This document shows positions 1 to 7,750 of a stretch of DNA of 19,630 bases, piece after piece; the stretch's first letter is position 1, and every line of letters starts with the position of its first letter. Made by a program: the position numbers and the translations under genes. The DNA is from JBFISM01 sp041608535 (GTDB lineage: Bacteria > Actinomycetota > Acidimicrobiia > Spongiisociales > UBA5794): contig JBFISM010000062.1 of the NCBI GenBank assembly GCA_041608535.1, forward strand, positions 1 to 19,630, written 5' to 3'. The notes below the pieces were generated by a model that was not told the origin of the DNA, made no database searches, and worked only from the letters and a program-made list of their open reading frames with translations.

Positions 1-10
1 GACCAGGGTG

Positions 11-590
11 GATCAGCTCCCGGGGCTGCCGCGTTGTGTGTCAGTGGGGGAATCGCCGCACCCGTTCGGGTGCGGGCGAATGTGGCGCCCGTTTTGGTTG
101 GGTCCGCTCGCTGACGCTGTCGCTATCGGGCGTCACCGGCTTTCCCCGGGCGTGACGCATTTTGGGATTGCGGGTTGTCTTGTCTGGTTCGTTGCTTTCC
201 CAGTTGGGTGGAGACGAGGGTGGGTCGTGTTGTTTTGGTCGCTGAGATCCGCGTTGCATGATCGGTGGGGGGTGGTGGGGCGGATCAGCTCCCGGGGCTG
301 CCGCGTTGCGTGTCAGTGGGGGAATCGCCGCACCCGTTCGGGTGCGGGCGAATGCGGCGCCCGTTTGGTTGGGTCCGCTCGCTGACGCTGTCGCTACCGG
401 GCATGACGTCGTTTTGCCGAGCGTGACAGTTCCCGATAGCCGGTCGTCTTATCTCCTTCGTTGCAATCCCAATTGGGTGGAGAGCAGGGCGGATCAGCTC
501 CCGGGGCTGCCGCGTTGCGTGTGAGTGGGGGAATCGCCGCACCCGTTCGGGTGCGGGCGAGTGCGGCGCCCGTTTTCGAGAGCTCGCTCA
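11..590. repeat. Tandem direct repeat, ~2.4 copies of a ~209-bp unit
   Basis: Copies start with GATCAGCTCCCGG at 11, 283 and 492. The first ~110 bp of each copy is almost identical. The remainder of copies 1 and 2 still aligns, sharing for example TTCGTTGC and a TTGGGTGGAGA block. Copy 1 carries about 60 extra bp at its end, so the spacings are 272 and 209. Copy 3 diverges after the CCCGTTTT near 570-576. Each copy contains a hairpin with arms TCGCCGCACCC and GGGTGCGGGCGA around a GTTC loop: about 11 pairs with one bulged base. No convincing protein reads through the unit, because no frame is conserved between copies. Nothing else is recognised in 1-590. The unit may be a structured intergenic repeat family, but its function is unknown. 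Confidence 0.8.
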
Positions 591-593
591 TCG

Positions 594-783
594 GGTCTGT
601 CCCCCCGGAGGGGGGAAGGATCCAGAGCGGGAGCAGCGCAGCTGCGGAGCTCTGGTAGGGGGGCATGGCGATCTCCATCGGATGCTCGTGCCGTGACCCC
701 GGCATCCCTGGATGGCACCGTGCCCCTACCTCCGAGCCCTTACGGGCTCGGAGAGACCTTTCCTCCGGCCGGGGGGACAGACC
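594..783. repeat. Structured ~190-bp element bounded by a 15-bp perfect inverted repeat (MITE-like or non-coding RNA)
   Basis: The ends are GGTCTGTCCCCCCGG at 594-608 and its exact reverse complement at 769-783. Nested inside are a stem 622-628/649-655, a bulged stem 654-668/718-730 (GGTAGGGG pairing with CCCCTACC) and a 10-bp hairpin at 730-753. The outer arm competes with a local hairpin at 600-616, in which a run of six C pairs with a run of six G. No open frame looks coding. It starts where the third tandem repeat copy has degenerated and ends 70 bp before uvrC. It could be a miniature inverted-repeat element or the structured leader or ncRNA of the uvrC region. No clear target-site duplication was found at the ends. 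Confidence 0.5.
730..753 (+). terminator. Strong 10-bp hairpin upstream of uvrC (terminator or attenuator candidate)
   Basis: CTCCGAGCCC at 730-739 pairs perfectly with GGGCTCGGAG at 744-753 around a TTAC loop. No U-run follows, so intrinsic termination is uncertain. The stem lies inside the larger inverted-repeat unit and may simply be one of its arms. Confidence 0.35.
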
Positions 784-840
784 TCATGTCCGCACGCTGC
801 CGGAAGACGGGGTGGATCCGGGAGGTTTGGGGCTTAGCCG

Positions 841-846
841 TATCAT
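841..846 (+). promoter_or_regulatory. Candidate -10 box for a leaderless uvrC transcript
   Basis: TATCAT at 841-846 resembles a sigma-70-type -10 box and ends 6 nt before the ATG at 853. Transcription would then start at or next to the start codon. No purine-rich ribosome binding site sits at normal distance from this ATG, which agrees with a leaderless message. No good -35 box is seen. The same spacing occurs in front of gpmA. Confidence 0.35.
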
Positions 847-852
847 TTGCTG

Positions 853-2673
853 ATGGTGAAGCGCCCCCCAAGCGCCTCGATCCCCGATACGCCCGGTGTG
901 TACCTGTTCCGTGGTGCGTCCCAGGTGGTGTTGTATGTGGGGAAGGCGAAATCGATCCGTAAGCGGCTGGCCCAGTACTTCGCCAGGGACCTGCTGCCCC
1001 GGACGCGCGCCATGGTGGAGGCGGCCGAATCGGTCGACTGGATCGTCACCGAGACCGAGCTCGAAGCGCTGATGCTCGAGTACTCGCTCATCAAAGAGCA
1101 CCGGCCCCGCTTCAACATCCGGCTGCGCGACGCCAAGTCGTTCCCGTACCTCGCCATCACCCGCAATCAGGAGTGGCCGCGCGCCATGGTGATGCGTGGC
1201 AAACGGCGCAAGGGTGTGGAGTACTTCGGCCCGTATGCCCATGCGTACGCCATCCGGCAAACCCTGGATCTGGTGCTGCGCACCTTCCCCATTCGGACCT
1301 GCACCGACAGCAAGTTCAACAGTCACGAGGCCTTGGGCCGGCCCTGCTTGCTCTTCCACATCGAGCGGTGCTCGGGGCCGTGTGTCGGCGAGGTCACGCC
1401 AGAGGAGTACCAGGAGCACGTCGACGGCCTCGCCGCATTTCTGGATGGCGATCGAGACGACATCCTCACCAGCCTGCGCAACGACATGCTGGCAGCCTCG
1501 GCACGCCAGGACTACGAAGCGGCGGCGCGCTTCCGGGATCGGGCGAATGCCGTCGAGCGGGCGCTCGCCAGACAAGAGTTGGTGACACAACGGACCGAGT
1601 CGTTCGATCTCATTGCCATCGACGAGGATGACCTCGAAGCGGCTCTCGTGGTGATCAGCGTCGTGAAGGGAAGGGTCACGGGACGCAAGACGACGATCGT
1701 CGACAAGGTGGAGGATGTGACCACCGAGGAGTTGATCGGGGTCATGCTGGGTCAGCTGTATGGCTCGGATCCTCCGCCACGCCAGGTCCTCGTGCAGGCG
1801 ATGCCGGCAGATGCAGAGTTGTGGACCGAATGGTTGGCGTCGCGGCGAGGATCGAGGGTCTCGCTCCGGGTGCCCCAACGGGGAGCCAAGCGACGGCTCA
1901 TGGAGACCACGATCGCCAACGCCAAGGAGGAGTTCGCCAGACACCGGCTCAAGCGAGCGAGCGATCACAACGCTCGGGCGCAAGCGTTGCGCAGCCTGCA
2001 GCAGCACCTCGAATTGCCCGAGCCGCCGTTGCGTATCGAGTGTTACGACATCTCGACGATCCAAGGCAGCGACACCGTCGGCTCGATGGTGGTGTTCGAG
2101 GATGCGCTGCCGAGAAAGGCGCACTATCGGCGGTTCAAGGTCAGGAATCTCGATGGACAGGACGACTTCGCCGCCATGGAGGAGGTCCTGAGACGCCGTT
2201 TCACGGCATACCTCTCGGAGCAGGAGAAGCCGATCGAGCAAACCAAATTCGCCTACCGCCCGTCGCTCGTCGTGATCGACGGCGGCGCCGGTCAGCTGGG
2301 CCGTGCCGTCAAGGTGCTCGACGATCTCGGCCTCGACATCCCCGTCGTGGGTCTGGCCAAGAAGCTGGAGGAGGTGTATTTCCCGCAACAAGGAGAGCCG
2401 CTCGCCATCCCGCGGGGCGACGAAGCCCTCTATCTGCTGCAGCGGGTGCGCGATGAGGCGCACCGCTTCGCCATCACCTATCACCGCAAGCTCCGCGGCA
2501 AACGTATGGTCGACTCGGTGCTCGACGAGGTTCCGGGGATCGGCCCCGCCAGGAAGAAGGCACTGCTACGCCGCTTCGGATCTCTGAAACGGATTCGCGA
2601 GGCCGACGAGCACGACCTGGCCGACGTGGTGCCTGCCGACGTCGCCGCCAGCCTCTATAGAGTGCTGCACTGA
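853..2673 (+). CDS. uvrC: Excinuclease ABC subunit C (UvrC)
   Basis: UvrC is the nuclease of UvrABC nucleotide excision repair and incises DNA on both sides of a lesion bound by UvrA/UvrB. The 606-residue protein has the full family layout. An N-terminal GIY-YIG nuclease (about residues 11-90; GVY at 15-17, YVG at 28-30, R38, E76) makes the 3' cut. Four cysteines follow (C150, C165, C173, C177), matching the ligands known for the iron-sulfur cluster in this family. Next come a UVR helix pair that contacts UvrB (about 200-240), an RNase H-like nuclease with IECYD and VVIDGG aspartates, and a C-terminal helix-hairpin-helix (VPGIGPARK). ATG 853 was chosen; the frame also opens at TTG 847. It is followed after 5 nt by rapZ, as in many actinobacteria. 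Confidence 0.97.
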   Translation: MVKRPPSASIPDTPGVYLFRGASQVVLYVGKAKSIRKRLAQYFARDLLPRTRAMVEAAESVDWIVTETELEALMLEYSLIKEHRPRFNIRLRDAKSFPYLAITRNQEWPRAMVMRGKRRKGVEYFGPYAHAYAIRQTLDLVLRTFPIRTCTDSKFNSHEALGRPCLLFHIERCSGPCVGEVTPEEYQEHVDGLAAFLDGDRDDILTSLRNDMLAASARQDYEAAARFRDRANAVERALARQELVTQRTESFDLIAIDEDDLEAALVVISVVKGRVTGRKTTIVDKVEDVTTEELIGVMLGQLYGSDPPPRQVLVQAMPADAELWTEWLASRRGSRVSLRVPQRGAKRRLMETTIANAKEEFARHRLKRASDHNARAQALRSLQQHLELPEPPLRIECYDISTIQGSDTVGSMVVFEDALPRKAHYRRFKVRNLDGQDDFAAMEEVLRRRFTAYLSEQEKPIEQTKFAYRPSLVVIDGGAGQLGRAVKVLDDLGLDIPVVGLAKKLEEVYFPQQGEPLAIPRGDEALYLLQRVRDEAHRFAITYHRKLRGKRMVDSVLDEVPGIGPARKKALLRRFGSLKRIREADEHDLADVVPADVAASLYRVLH

Positions 2674-2678
2674 GAGAG

Positions 2679-3590
2679 GTGGCTTTGGGCTCGACGATGC
2701 TCCAACAGAACGGTGCTCCGGCTCCTCATGTAATCGTTGTCACCGGCATGTCCGGGGCGGGCCGCTCGCTGGCGGCCGACGTGCTCGAGGATCTCGGCTA
2801 CTTCGTCGTGGACAACTTGCCGCCCGGGCTCATCGTCGACGTCGTCGATCGGGTGGGCACGGTGGAGGGGGATCGCCCGCTCACCGCTCTCGTGGTGGAC
2901 ACGCGAGGGGGAGTGACGGCTGCCGAGCTCGACCGAGCGGTCCAGGGCATGCAGGCGCGCGGCATCCGCACGACCGTGCTCTTCCTGGACGCCGACGATG
3001 CTGCGCTTGCCAAACGGTTCGAGGAGACGCGACGCTCGCACCCGATCCGGGCCAGGTCGCTGGCGGAGTCGATCGCCGAGGAGCGGCGTGCTTTCGAAGA
3101 CATCCGCGGCGGCTCCGACATCATCATCGACACCTCGGAGCTGAGTGTGCACGATCTGCGCCGGATGATCGAAGGCGCTTTCACCGACCTCGACGACAAG
3201 GGCAGAATGCGGGTCGACATCGTGTCGTTTGGGTTCAAACGGGGTGTTCCCCGGATCGTCGATCTCATGTTCGACGTGCGATTCCTCCCGAATCCGCATT
3301 GGGTTCCGGAGCTACGGCCCCTCACCGGTCTCGATCCGGCGGTGCGCGACTACGTGTTCGCCACGGAGGAGGCCCAGGAGTTTCTCGCCAAACTGGAGGG
3401 GATGGTGGACTATCTGCTTCCGCTCTACCACGCCGAGGGCAAGAAGTACCTCACGATCGGGATCGGCTGCACCGGCGGCCAACATCGCTCGGTGGCCATC
3501 GCCAAAGCACTGGCCGACCATCTCGCCGACGGTGCGCTCGAAGTGTCCCTCAGCCATCGGGAGCTGGCGAGGAGCGGTGCCGCACGATGA
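2679..3590 (+). CDS. rapZ: RapZ family nucleotide-binding protein
   Basis: This is a 303-residue RapZ (YvcJ) P-loop protein. In E. coli RapZ is an RNA-binding adaptor controlling GlmZ decay and amino-sugar synthesis; in Gram-positives the family has NTPase activity and its role is less clear. The P-loop GMSGAGRS at 23-30 has Arg where most proteobacterial members have Lys, a variant I associate with actinobacteria. The DNLPP signature is at 45-49. The C-terminal domain carries the GCTGGQHRS motif (C264, H269), which belongs to the conserved core of that domain. GTG 2679 lies 5 nt after the uvrC stop; ATG 2697 is an alternative start. The stop overlaps the yvcK start, so co-translation is likely. 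Confidence 0.95.
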   Translation: MALGSTMLQQNGAPAPHVIVVTGMSGAGRSLAADVLEDLGYFVVDNLPPGLIVDVVDRVGTVEGDRPLTALVVDTRGGVTAAELDRAVQGMQARGIRTTVLFLDADDAALAKRFEETRRSHPIRARSLAESIAEERRAFEDIRGGSDIIIDTSELSVHDLRRMIEGAFTDLDDKGRMRVDIVSFGFKRGVPRIVDLMFDVRFLPNPHWVPELRPLTGLDPAVRDYVFATEEAQEFLAKLEGMVDYLLPLYHAEGKKYLTIGIGCTGGQHRSVAIAKALADHLADGALEVSLSHRELARSGAAR

Positions 3591-4561
3591 GACCGATGCG
3601 GACCGAGCCCGAACTCGAGCTCGAAGCGTTCATCGACGACCCGGGAGGTCCCCGGGTCGTGTGTATCGGCGGCGGTCATGGCTTGGCGCAGGCGCTGCTC
3701 GCAGTGCAACGCTACGCCGGATCCGTCCAAGCAGTCGTCACCGTGGCCGACGACGGCGGATCCTCGGGGCGGCTCGCACCGGCGCTCGACATCCCACCCC
3801 CCGGTGACATCCGGCGTTGCATGCTGGCGCTCACCCCAGACGACACCGTGTGGCGCAGGCTCTTCGAGTATCGCTTCGACGAGTCCGACGTGGGCGGCCA
3901 TTCCCTGGGCAACCTCATCATTGCGGCCCTCGCCGATCTCGAAGGCGACTTCGAGGCGGCGTTGCGCGCCTCCGAACGCCTGCTGCACTCGGTCGGCGCC
4001 GTCATTCCATCCGCCTCCGAGAGGCTTCACCTCATGGCGAAGATCGACGGCGCCGATGTCGAGGGGCAGCTTGCGATCTCCCGCACCGCAGGTCATATCG
4101 ATTCGATCTCGGTGTGGCCGGCCACGGTGAACGCCAACCCGCGAGCGATCGAAGCCGTGGCGCAAGCCGAACAGATCGTGCTCGGCCCGGGAAGCCTCTA
4201 CACCTCTGTCGTTGCTTCCCTGCTGGTGCCGGGATTGGTCGAAGCGGTGAATGCATCAACGGCGACGTTGGTGTTCGTGGGAAACCTCATCACCCAGGAT
4301 GCGGAGACTCTCGGTATGGACGGAGCCGATCACCTCGACGCCTTGTTGACGATGACCGGGGTCAGACCCCCCAGTGCTATCGTCGCCGAGGAAGGCGACG
4401 TCGCAGTGAACGATCCGCTCGAGCCGGTGGGGTTCGATCCCGAAGTGCTGGCCACCTACGGCGTCGACGTCGTGCTGGGCGACATCACGGACCGAGAGGC
4501 CCCATGGCCTCAGCACGATCCTGGTCGGCTCGGCGAGGTGCTCGCCAAGCTCGCCGGATGA
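3587..4561 (+). CDS. yvcK: YvcK/CofD-like gluconeogenesis and cell-shape regulator
   Basis: The 324-residue protein belongs to the YvcK family, which is related to CofD (2-phospho-L-lactate transferase). B. subtilis YvcK is needed for growth on gluconeogenic carbon sources and for normal cell shape, and binds UDP-sugars; the mycobacterial homologue is CuvA. Visible family motifs are the N-terminal CIGGGHGL nucleotide-binding loop, VTVADDGGSSGRL, PPPGDIRRCML, GHSLGNLIIAAL and LGPGSLYTS. The ATG overlaps the rapZ stop (ATGA). The open frame extends far upstream inside rapZ, but similarity starts only here. In most actinobacteria whiA follows; here a 94-nt gap leads directly to gap. Confidence 0.93.
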   Translation: MRPMRTEPELELEAFIDDPGGPRVVCIGGGHGLAQALLAVQRYAGSVQAVVTVADDGGSSGRLAPALDIPPPGDIRRCMLALTPDDTVWRRLFEYRFDESDVGGHSLGNLIIAALADLEGDFEAALRASERLLHSVGAVIPSASERLHLMAKIDGADVEGQLAISRTAGHIDSISVWPATVNANPRAIEAVAQAEQIVLGPGSLYTSVVASLLVPGLVEAVNASTATLVFVGNLITQDAETLGMDGADHLDALLTMTGVRPPSAIVAEEGDVAVNDPLEPVGFDPEVLATYGVDVVLGDITDREAPWPQHDPGRLGEVLAKLAG

Positions 4562-4655
4562 GGCCCCAGCGCCACCGCACAGGCGGACCTGGCCCGCAGC
4601 GCAGCCAAACACCAAACTCGACCACCACCCACCCTCTATCCAGGAGACGAGACCC

Positions 4656-5648
4656 ATGAAGGTAGCGATCAACGGCTTCGGCCGTATTGGCCGCAATTTC
4701 TTCCGCGCCGCCAAGAAGACGGGCGCCGGCTTCGACATGGTCGCCGTGAACGATCTCACCGATGCCGAGACATTGGCGCACCTGCTCAAGTACGACACGG
4801 TGCACGGCACCTACCCGGGCACCGTCACCGTCAACGACGGGTCGCTCTTGGTGGACGGCGACGACTTCAAGGTGTTCTCCGAGCGCGATCCGGCGGATCT
4901 TCCGTGGGGAGATCTCGGTGTCGACGTCGTCATCGAGTCGACCGGGATCTTCCGCACCCACGAGCAGGCCTCCAAGCACCTCGAGGCGGGCGCCAAATGG
5001 GTCGTGATCTCGGCACCATCGAGCGATCCGGACATCAGCGTCGTCCTCGGAGTCAACGACGACCAGCTCGACCCCGCACAGCACAAGGTCATCTCGAACG
5101 CCTCGTGCACCACCAATTGCATCGCACCGATGGCCAAAGTGCTGGACGATGCGTTCGGGATCGAATCCGGCATGTTCACTACGGTGCACGCTTTCACCAA
5201 CGACCAACGCATCCTCGACCTGCAACACAAGGACCTCCGCCGATCGCGCGCCGCGGCCAACAACATCATCCCCACGTCGACCGGTGCGGCGTCCGCAGTG
5301 GGCAAGGTGCTCCCCAAGCTCGACGGAAAACTCGCCGCGATGGCGATGCGAGTACCCGTTCCCGACGGATCGATCACCGACCTCACGGCCAACCTGAGTC
5401 GGGATGTCTCGGCCGACGAGGTGAACGCAGCCTTTCGCACCGCGGCCGATGGACCGCTCAAGGGCATCCTGCGGTACACCGAAGATCCCATCGTGTCGAG
5501 CGATATCGTTGGCGACCCGGCTTCGTGCATTTACGACGCCGCAGCAGTGATCGCACCGGGCGGGCCACTCGTCAAGGTGCTCGGTTGGTACGACAACGAG
5601 TGGGGCTACTCGAGCCGTCTCGTCGATCTCGCCGCGAGGCTGGGCTGA
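4656..5648 (+). CDS. gap: Type I glyceraldehyde-3-phosphate dehydrogenase
   Basis: This enzyme oxidises glyceraldehyde 3-phosphate to 1,3-bisphosphoglycerate with NAD(P)+ in cytoplasmic glycolysis. It is 330 residues, the normal length. The Rossmann motif INGFGRIGRN is at 5-14. The catalytic cysteine is C151 in SNASCTTNC, and the partner histidine is in TVHAFTNDQ (about H178). The VND segment at 31-33 fits the usual NAD-dependent glycolytic form. A strong ribosome binding site (CAGGAGACGAG) precedes the ATG. The gene opens the gap-pgk-tpiA operon, and its TGA probably overlaps the pgk start. Confidence 0.98.
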   Translation: MKVAINGFGRIGRNFFRAAKKTGAGFDMVAVNDLTDAETLAHLLKYDTVHGTYPGTVTVNDGSLLVDGDDFKVFSERDPADLPWGDLGVDVVIESTGIFRTHEQASKHLEAGAKWVVISAPSSDPDISVVLGVNDDQLDPAQHKVISNASCTTNCIAPMAKVLDDAFGIESGMFTTVHAFTNDQRILDLQHKDLRRSRAAANNIIPTSTGAASAVGKVLPKLDGKLAAMAMRVPVPDGSITDLTANLSRDVSADEVNAAFRTAADGPLKGILRYTEDPIVSSDIVGDPASCIYDAAAVIAPGGPLVKVLGWYDNEWGYSSRLVDLAARLG

Positions 5649-6859
5649 ACGTCCCCTCCGCCGGTCTCCTGCCTGCCATCGAGTCGCTTCGTCCCGCCGG
5701 GCGGACGGTGCTGTTGCGCGCCGATCTGAACGTACCCCTCGACGCAGGCGAGGTCACCGACGACTACCGGATCCGGTCGTCGCTGCCTGCGATGCGCACG
5801 TTGCGCGACCTCGGGGCCCAGGTCGTCGTGTGCAGCCATCTTGGTCGACCGAAGGGTCCCGACCCCGAACTCTCGATGCGGCCCGTCACCTCGACTCTGG
5901 CAAAGCTCGCCGACTTCCCGGTGGTGCAGATCGACGGGGTGGTCGGCGAGGACGTGACCGCGGCAGTGCGGGCGGTCCCGGACGGCACCGTTGCAGTGCT
6001 CGAGAACACCCGTTTCGAGCCTGGGGAGACGAAGAACGACCCAGCTGTTGCCGCAGGGCTCGCCGCCCATGCCGACTGCTTCGTCCTCGATGCATTCGGC
6101 ACTGCCCATCGCAGCCATGCGAGCACCGTTGGCGTGGCGGAACGCCTGCCGTCGGCCGCCGGCCCGCTGCTCGCTGCCGAGATCGCGGCTTTCACCACGC
6201 TGCTCGACGAACCGCCCCGGCCCTTCGTCGTGGTGTTGGGGGGCGCCAAGGTGGCGGACAAGCTCGGTGTGATGCGACATCTCCTGCCGCAGGTGGACCG
6301 ACTCGTCGTCGGCGGGGGCATGTGCTTCACCCTGCTCGCGGCGCGCGGGATCGAGGTGGGTGCCTCCCTCGTCGACGAGGACCGGCTCGAGGAAGTCGGC
6401 GCTCTGCTCGACGAATACGGTGACACGATCGTGCTTCCCGTAGATGTCGTGGTTGCGGATGACTTTGCTGCCGATGCCGGACACGAGATCGTCGATGTCC
6501 ATGACATCGACCCCGGCGCGATGGGTTTGGATATCGGACCAAGGTCTGTCGATCGTTTTGCCGAGCACATCGAGGCCGCCCGAGCAGTGTTCTGGAACGG
6601 CCCGATGGGTGTGTTCGAGTGGGAGGCCTTTCGGGAAGGCACTGCCGGGGTGGCCGCTGCGGTGGCCGGGGCCGATGCGTACAGCGTGATCGGTGGCGGC
6701 GACAGTGTGGCCGCGATCCGGATGCTGGGTCGCGACGATGAGGTGAGCCATGTCTCGACCGGTGGCGGCGCCGGTCTCGAATTGCTCGAGGGCAAAACCC
6801 TGCCGGGCATCGCAGCGCTGCAACGGTGGTCCGGAGCGACGAACAGGAGAGAGTCGTGA
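5645..6859 (+). CDS. pgk: Phosphoglycerate kinase, probable CTG start
   Basis: PGK transfers phosphate from 1,3-bisphosphoglycerate to ADP, giving ATP and 3-phosphoglycerate. All signatures are present: RADLNVPL near the N-terminus, SHLGRPKG, ENTRFEPGE, DAFGTAHRSH, GGAKVADK, GPMGVFEWEAF and the nucleotide-binding GGGDSVAA/STGGGAGLELL. The start is unusual. The frame has no ATG, GTG or TTG at the expected place. CTG 5645 gives 404 residues, overlaps the gap stop as CTGA, and has a GAGG a few bases upstream. GTG 5600 would add 15 atypical residues and overlap gap by 49 nt. GTG 5708 would remove part of the first beta strand. Product identity is certain; the start is inferred. Confidence 0.95.
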   Translation: MNVPSAGLLPAIESLRPAGRTVLLRADLNVPLDAGEVTDDYRIRSSLPAMRTLRDLGAQVVVCSHLGRPKGPDPELSMRPVTSTLAKLADFPVVQIDGVVGEDVTAAVRAVPDGTVAVLENTRFEPGETKNDPAVAAGLAAHADCFVLDAFGTAHRSHASTVGVAERLPSAAGPLLAAEIAAFTTLLDEPPRPFVVVLGGAKVADKLGVMRHLLPQVDRLVVGGGMCFTLLAARGIEVGASLVDEDRLEEVGALLDEYGDTIVLPVDVVVADDFAADAGHEIVDVHDIDPGAMGLDIGPRSVDRFAEHIEAARAVFWNGPMGVFEWEAFREGTAGVAAAVAGADAYSVIGGGDSVAAIRMLGRDDEVSHVSTGGGAGLELLEGKTLPGIAALQRWSGATNRRES

Positions 6860-7617
6860 GAAGAGACTTGATCGCCGGCAACTGGAAGATGAACGCCACC
6901 CATCTCGAAGCAATTCAGATGGTGCAGAAGCTCTCGTATCGCCTCAACGAGGAGGATTTCGACCGAGTCGACGTGGTGGTGTGTCCGCCGTTCACCGCAC
7001 TGCGCTCGGCGCAGACCGTGATCGAGACGGACCATCTGCGCATCATTCTCGGTGCGCAACACTCCCACTGGGCGGACTCGGGTGCCCACACCGGCGAGAT
7101 CTCCCCGGTGATGCTGAAACGGCTGTCCGTGCGGTATGTGATCGCCGGGCACTCCGAGCGCCGTGCGGCCGGCATGAGCGACGGTGACGTCAACCGGCAG
7201 GTGCTGGCGCTGCTCGAGCACGAGTTGACGCCGATCATGTGTGTGGGTGAGGTTCGTGAGCAGCGAGATGCCGGTGAGGCCGAGTCTGTCGTGTCCGCCC
7301 AGCTGGCCGCCAGCCTGGCCGGGCTCACCGCCGAGCAGCTGGCGGCGTGCGTGATCGCATACGAGCCGGTCTGGGCGATCGGAACCGGCCTCACCGCCAC
7401 ACCGGACGATGCCGATGCCATGTGTGCCATGATCCGCAACGAGTTGCGCCAGCGGTGGGGCGACGTGGCCGATACGGTGCGCATCCTCTACGGCGGCTCC
7501 GTGAACCCCGGGAACATCGCTGCCCTCATGGCCAAGCGCGACATCGATGGTGCCCTCGTGGGTGGAGCTTCGCTCGACCCGGACACGTTCGCTGCCGTGG
7601 TGCGTTACTGGGTCTGA
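6856..7617 (+). CDS. tpiA: Triosephosphate isomerase
   Basis: TpiA interconverts dihydroxyacetone phosphate and glyceraldehyde 3-phosphate. The 253-residue protein has the complete active site: N9 and K11 in AGNWKMN, H99 in IAGHSERR, E170 in AYEPVWAIGTG, and the phosphate-binding YGGSVNPGN and VGGAS loops. GTG 6856 was chosen because it overlaps the pgk stop as GTGA, is preceded by a GGAGAG ribosome binding site, and starts the protein directly before the first conserved strand. The open frame begins 30 nt earlier at ATG 6826, but that would extend the protein beyond family length. Confidence 0.97.
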   Translation: MRRDLIAGNWKMNATHLEAIQMVQKLSYRLNEEDFDRVDVVVCPPFTALRSAQTVIETDHLRIILGAQHSHWADSGAHTGEISPVMLKRLSVRYVIAGHSERRAAGMSDGDVNRQVLALLEHELTPIMCVGEVREQRDAGEAESVVSAQLAASLAGLTAEQLAACVIAYEPVWAIGTGLTATPDDADAMCAMIRNELRQRWGDVADTVRILYGGSVNPGNIAALMAKRDIDGALVGGASLDPDTFAAVVRYWV

Positions 7618-7678
7618 CCGCAGCCGCGGCACGGGAACCGGGCGAGATGTGCGGCACCTCCCGGGAATGAGCCCTCGG

Positions 7679-7698
7679 ACCCATTGAGCCGCATGGGT
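7679..7698 (+). terminator. Weak hairpin downstream of tpiA
   Basis: ACCCAT at 7679-7684 pairs with ATGGGT at 7693-7698 around an 8-nt loop, and TT follows. It may mark the end of the gap-pgk-tpiA transcript, but the stem is short and there is no U-run. Confidence 0.25.
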
Positions 7699-7750
7699 TT
7701 CGGATCGTACGCTGGTCGAAGGTAGGCGACGAGAGGGGATGGAGCCAGTC

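Noticed and set aside
11..590. Repeat array as a possible CRISPR
   Set aside because: Units are over 200 bp with homologous, not unique, intervening sequence, and there are no cas genes.
784..790. TCAT on both sides of the inverted-repeat unit as a target-site duplication
   Set aside because: The left copy (588-591) is not adjacent to the repeat end, and four bases match easily by chance.
784..2484. 566-codon open frame antisense to uvrC
   Set aside because: It is a GC-driven shadow of uvrC with no recognisable domain; the sense strand carries all UvrC motifs.
3299..3586. Upstream extension of yvcK into rapZ
   Set aside because: Similarity to the YvcK family begins only after ATG 3587, and the upstream part is out-of-frame rapZ.
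4358..4370. Near-palindrome GGGGTCAGACCCC as a REP-like or terminator element
   Set aside because: It lies inside conserved yvcK coding sequence (TGVRPP) with an intact frame, so it is most likely coincidental.
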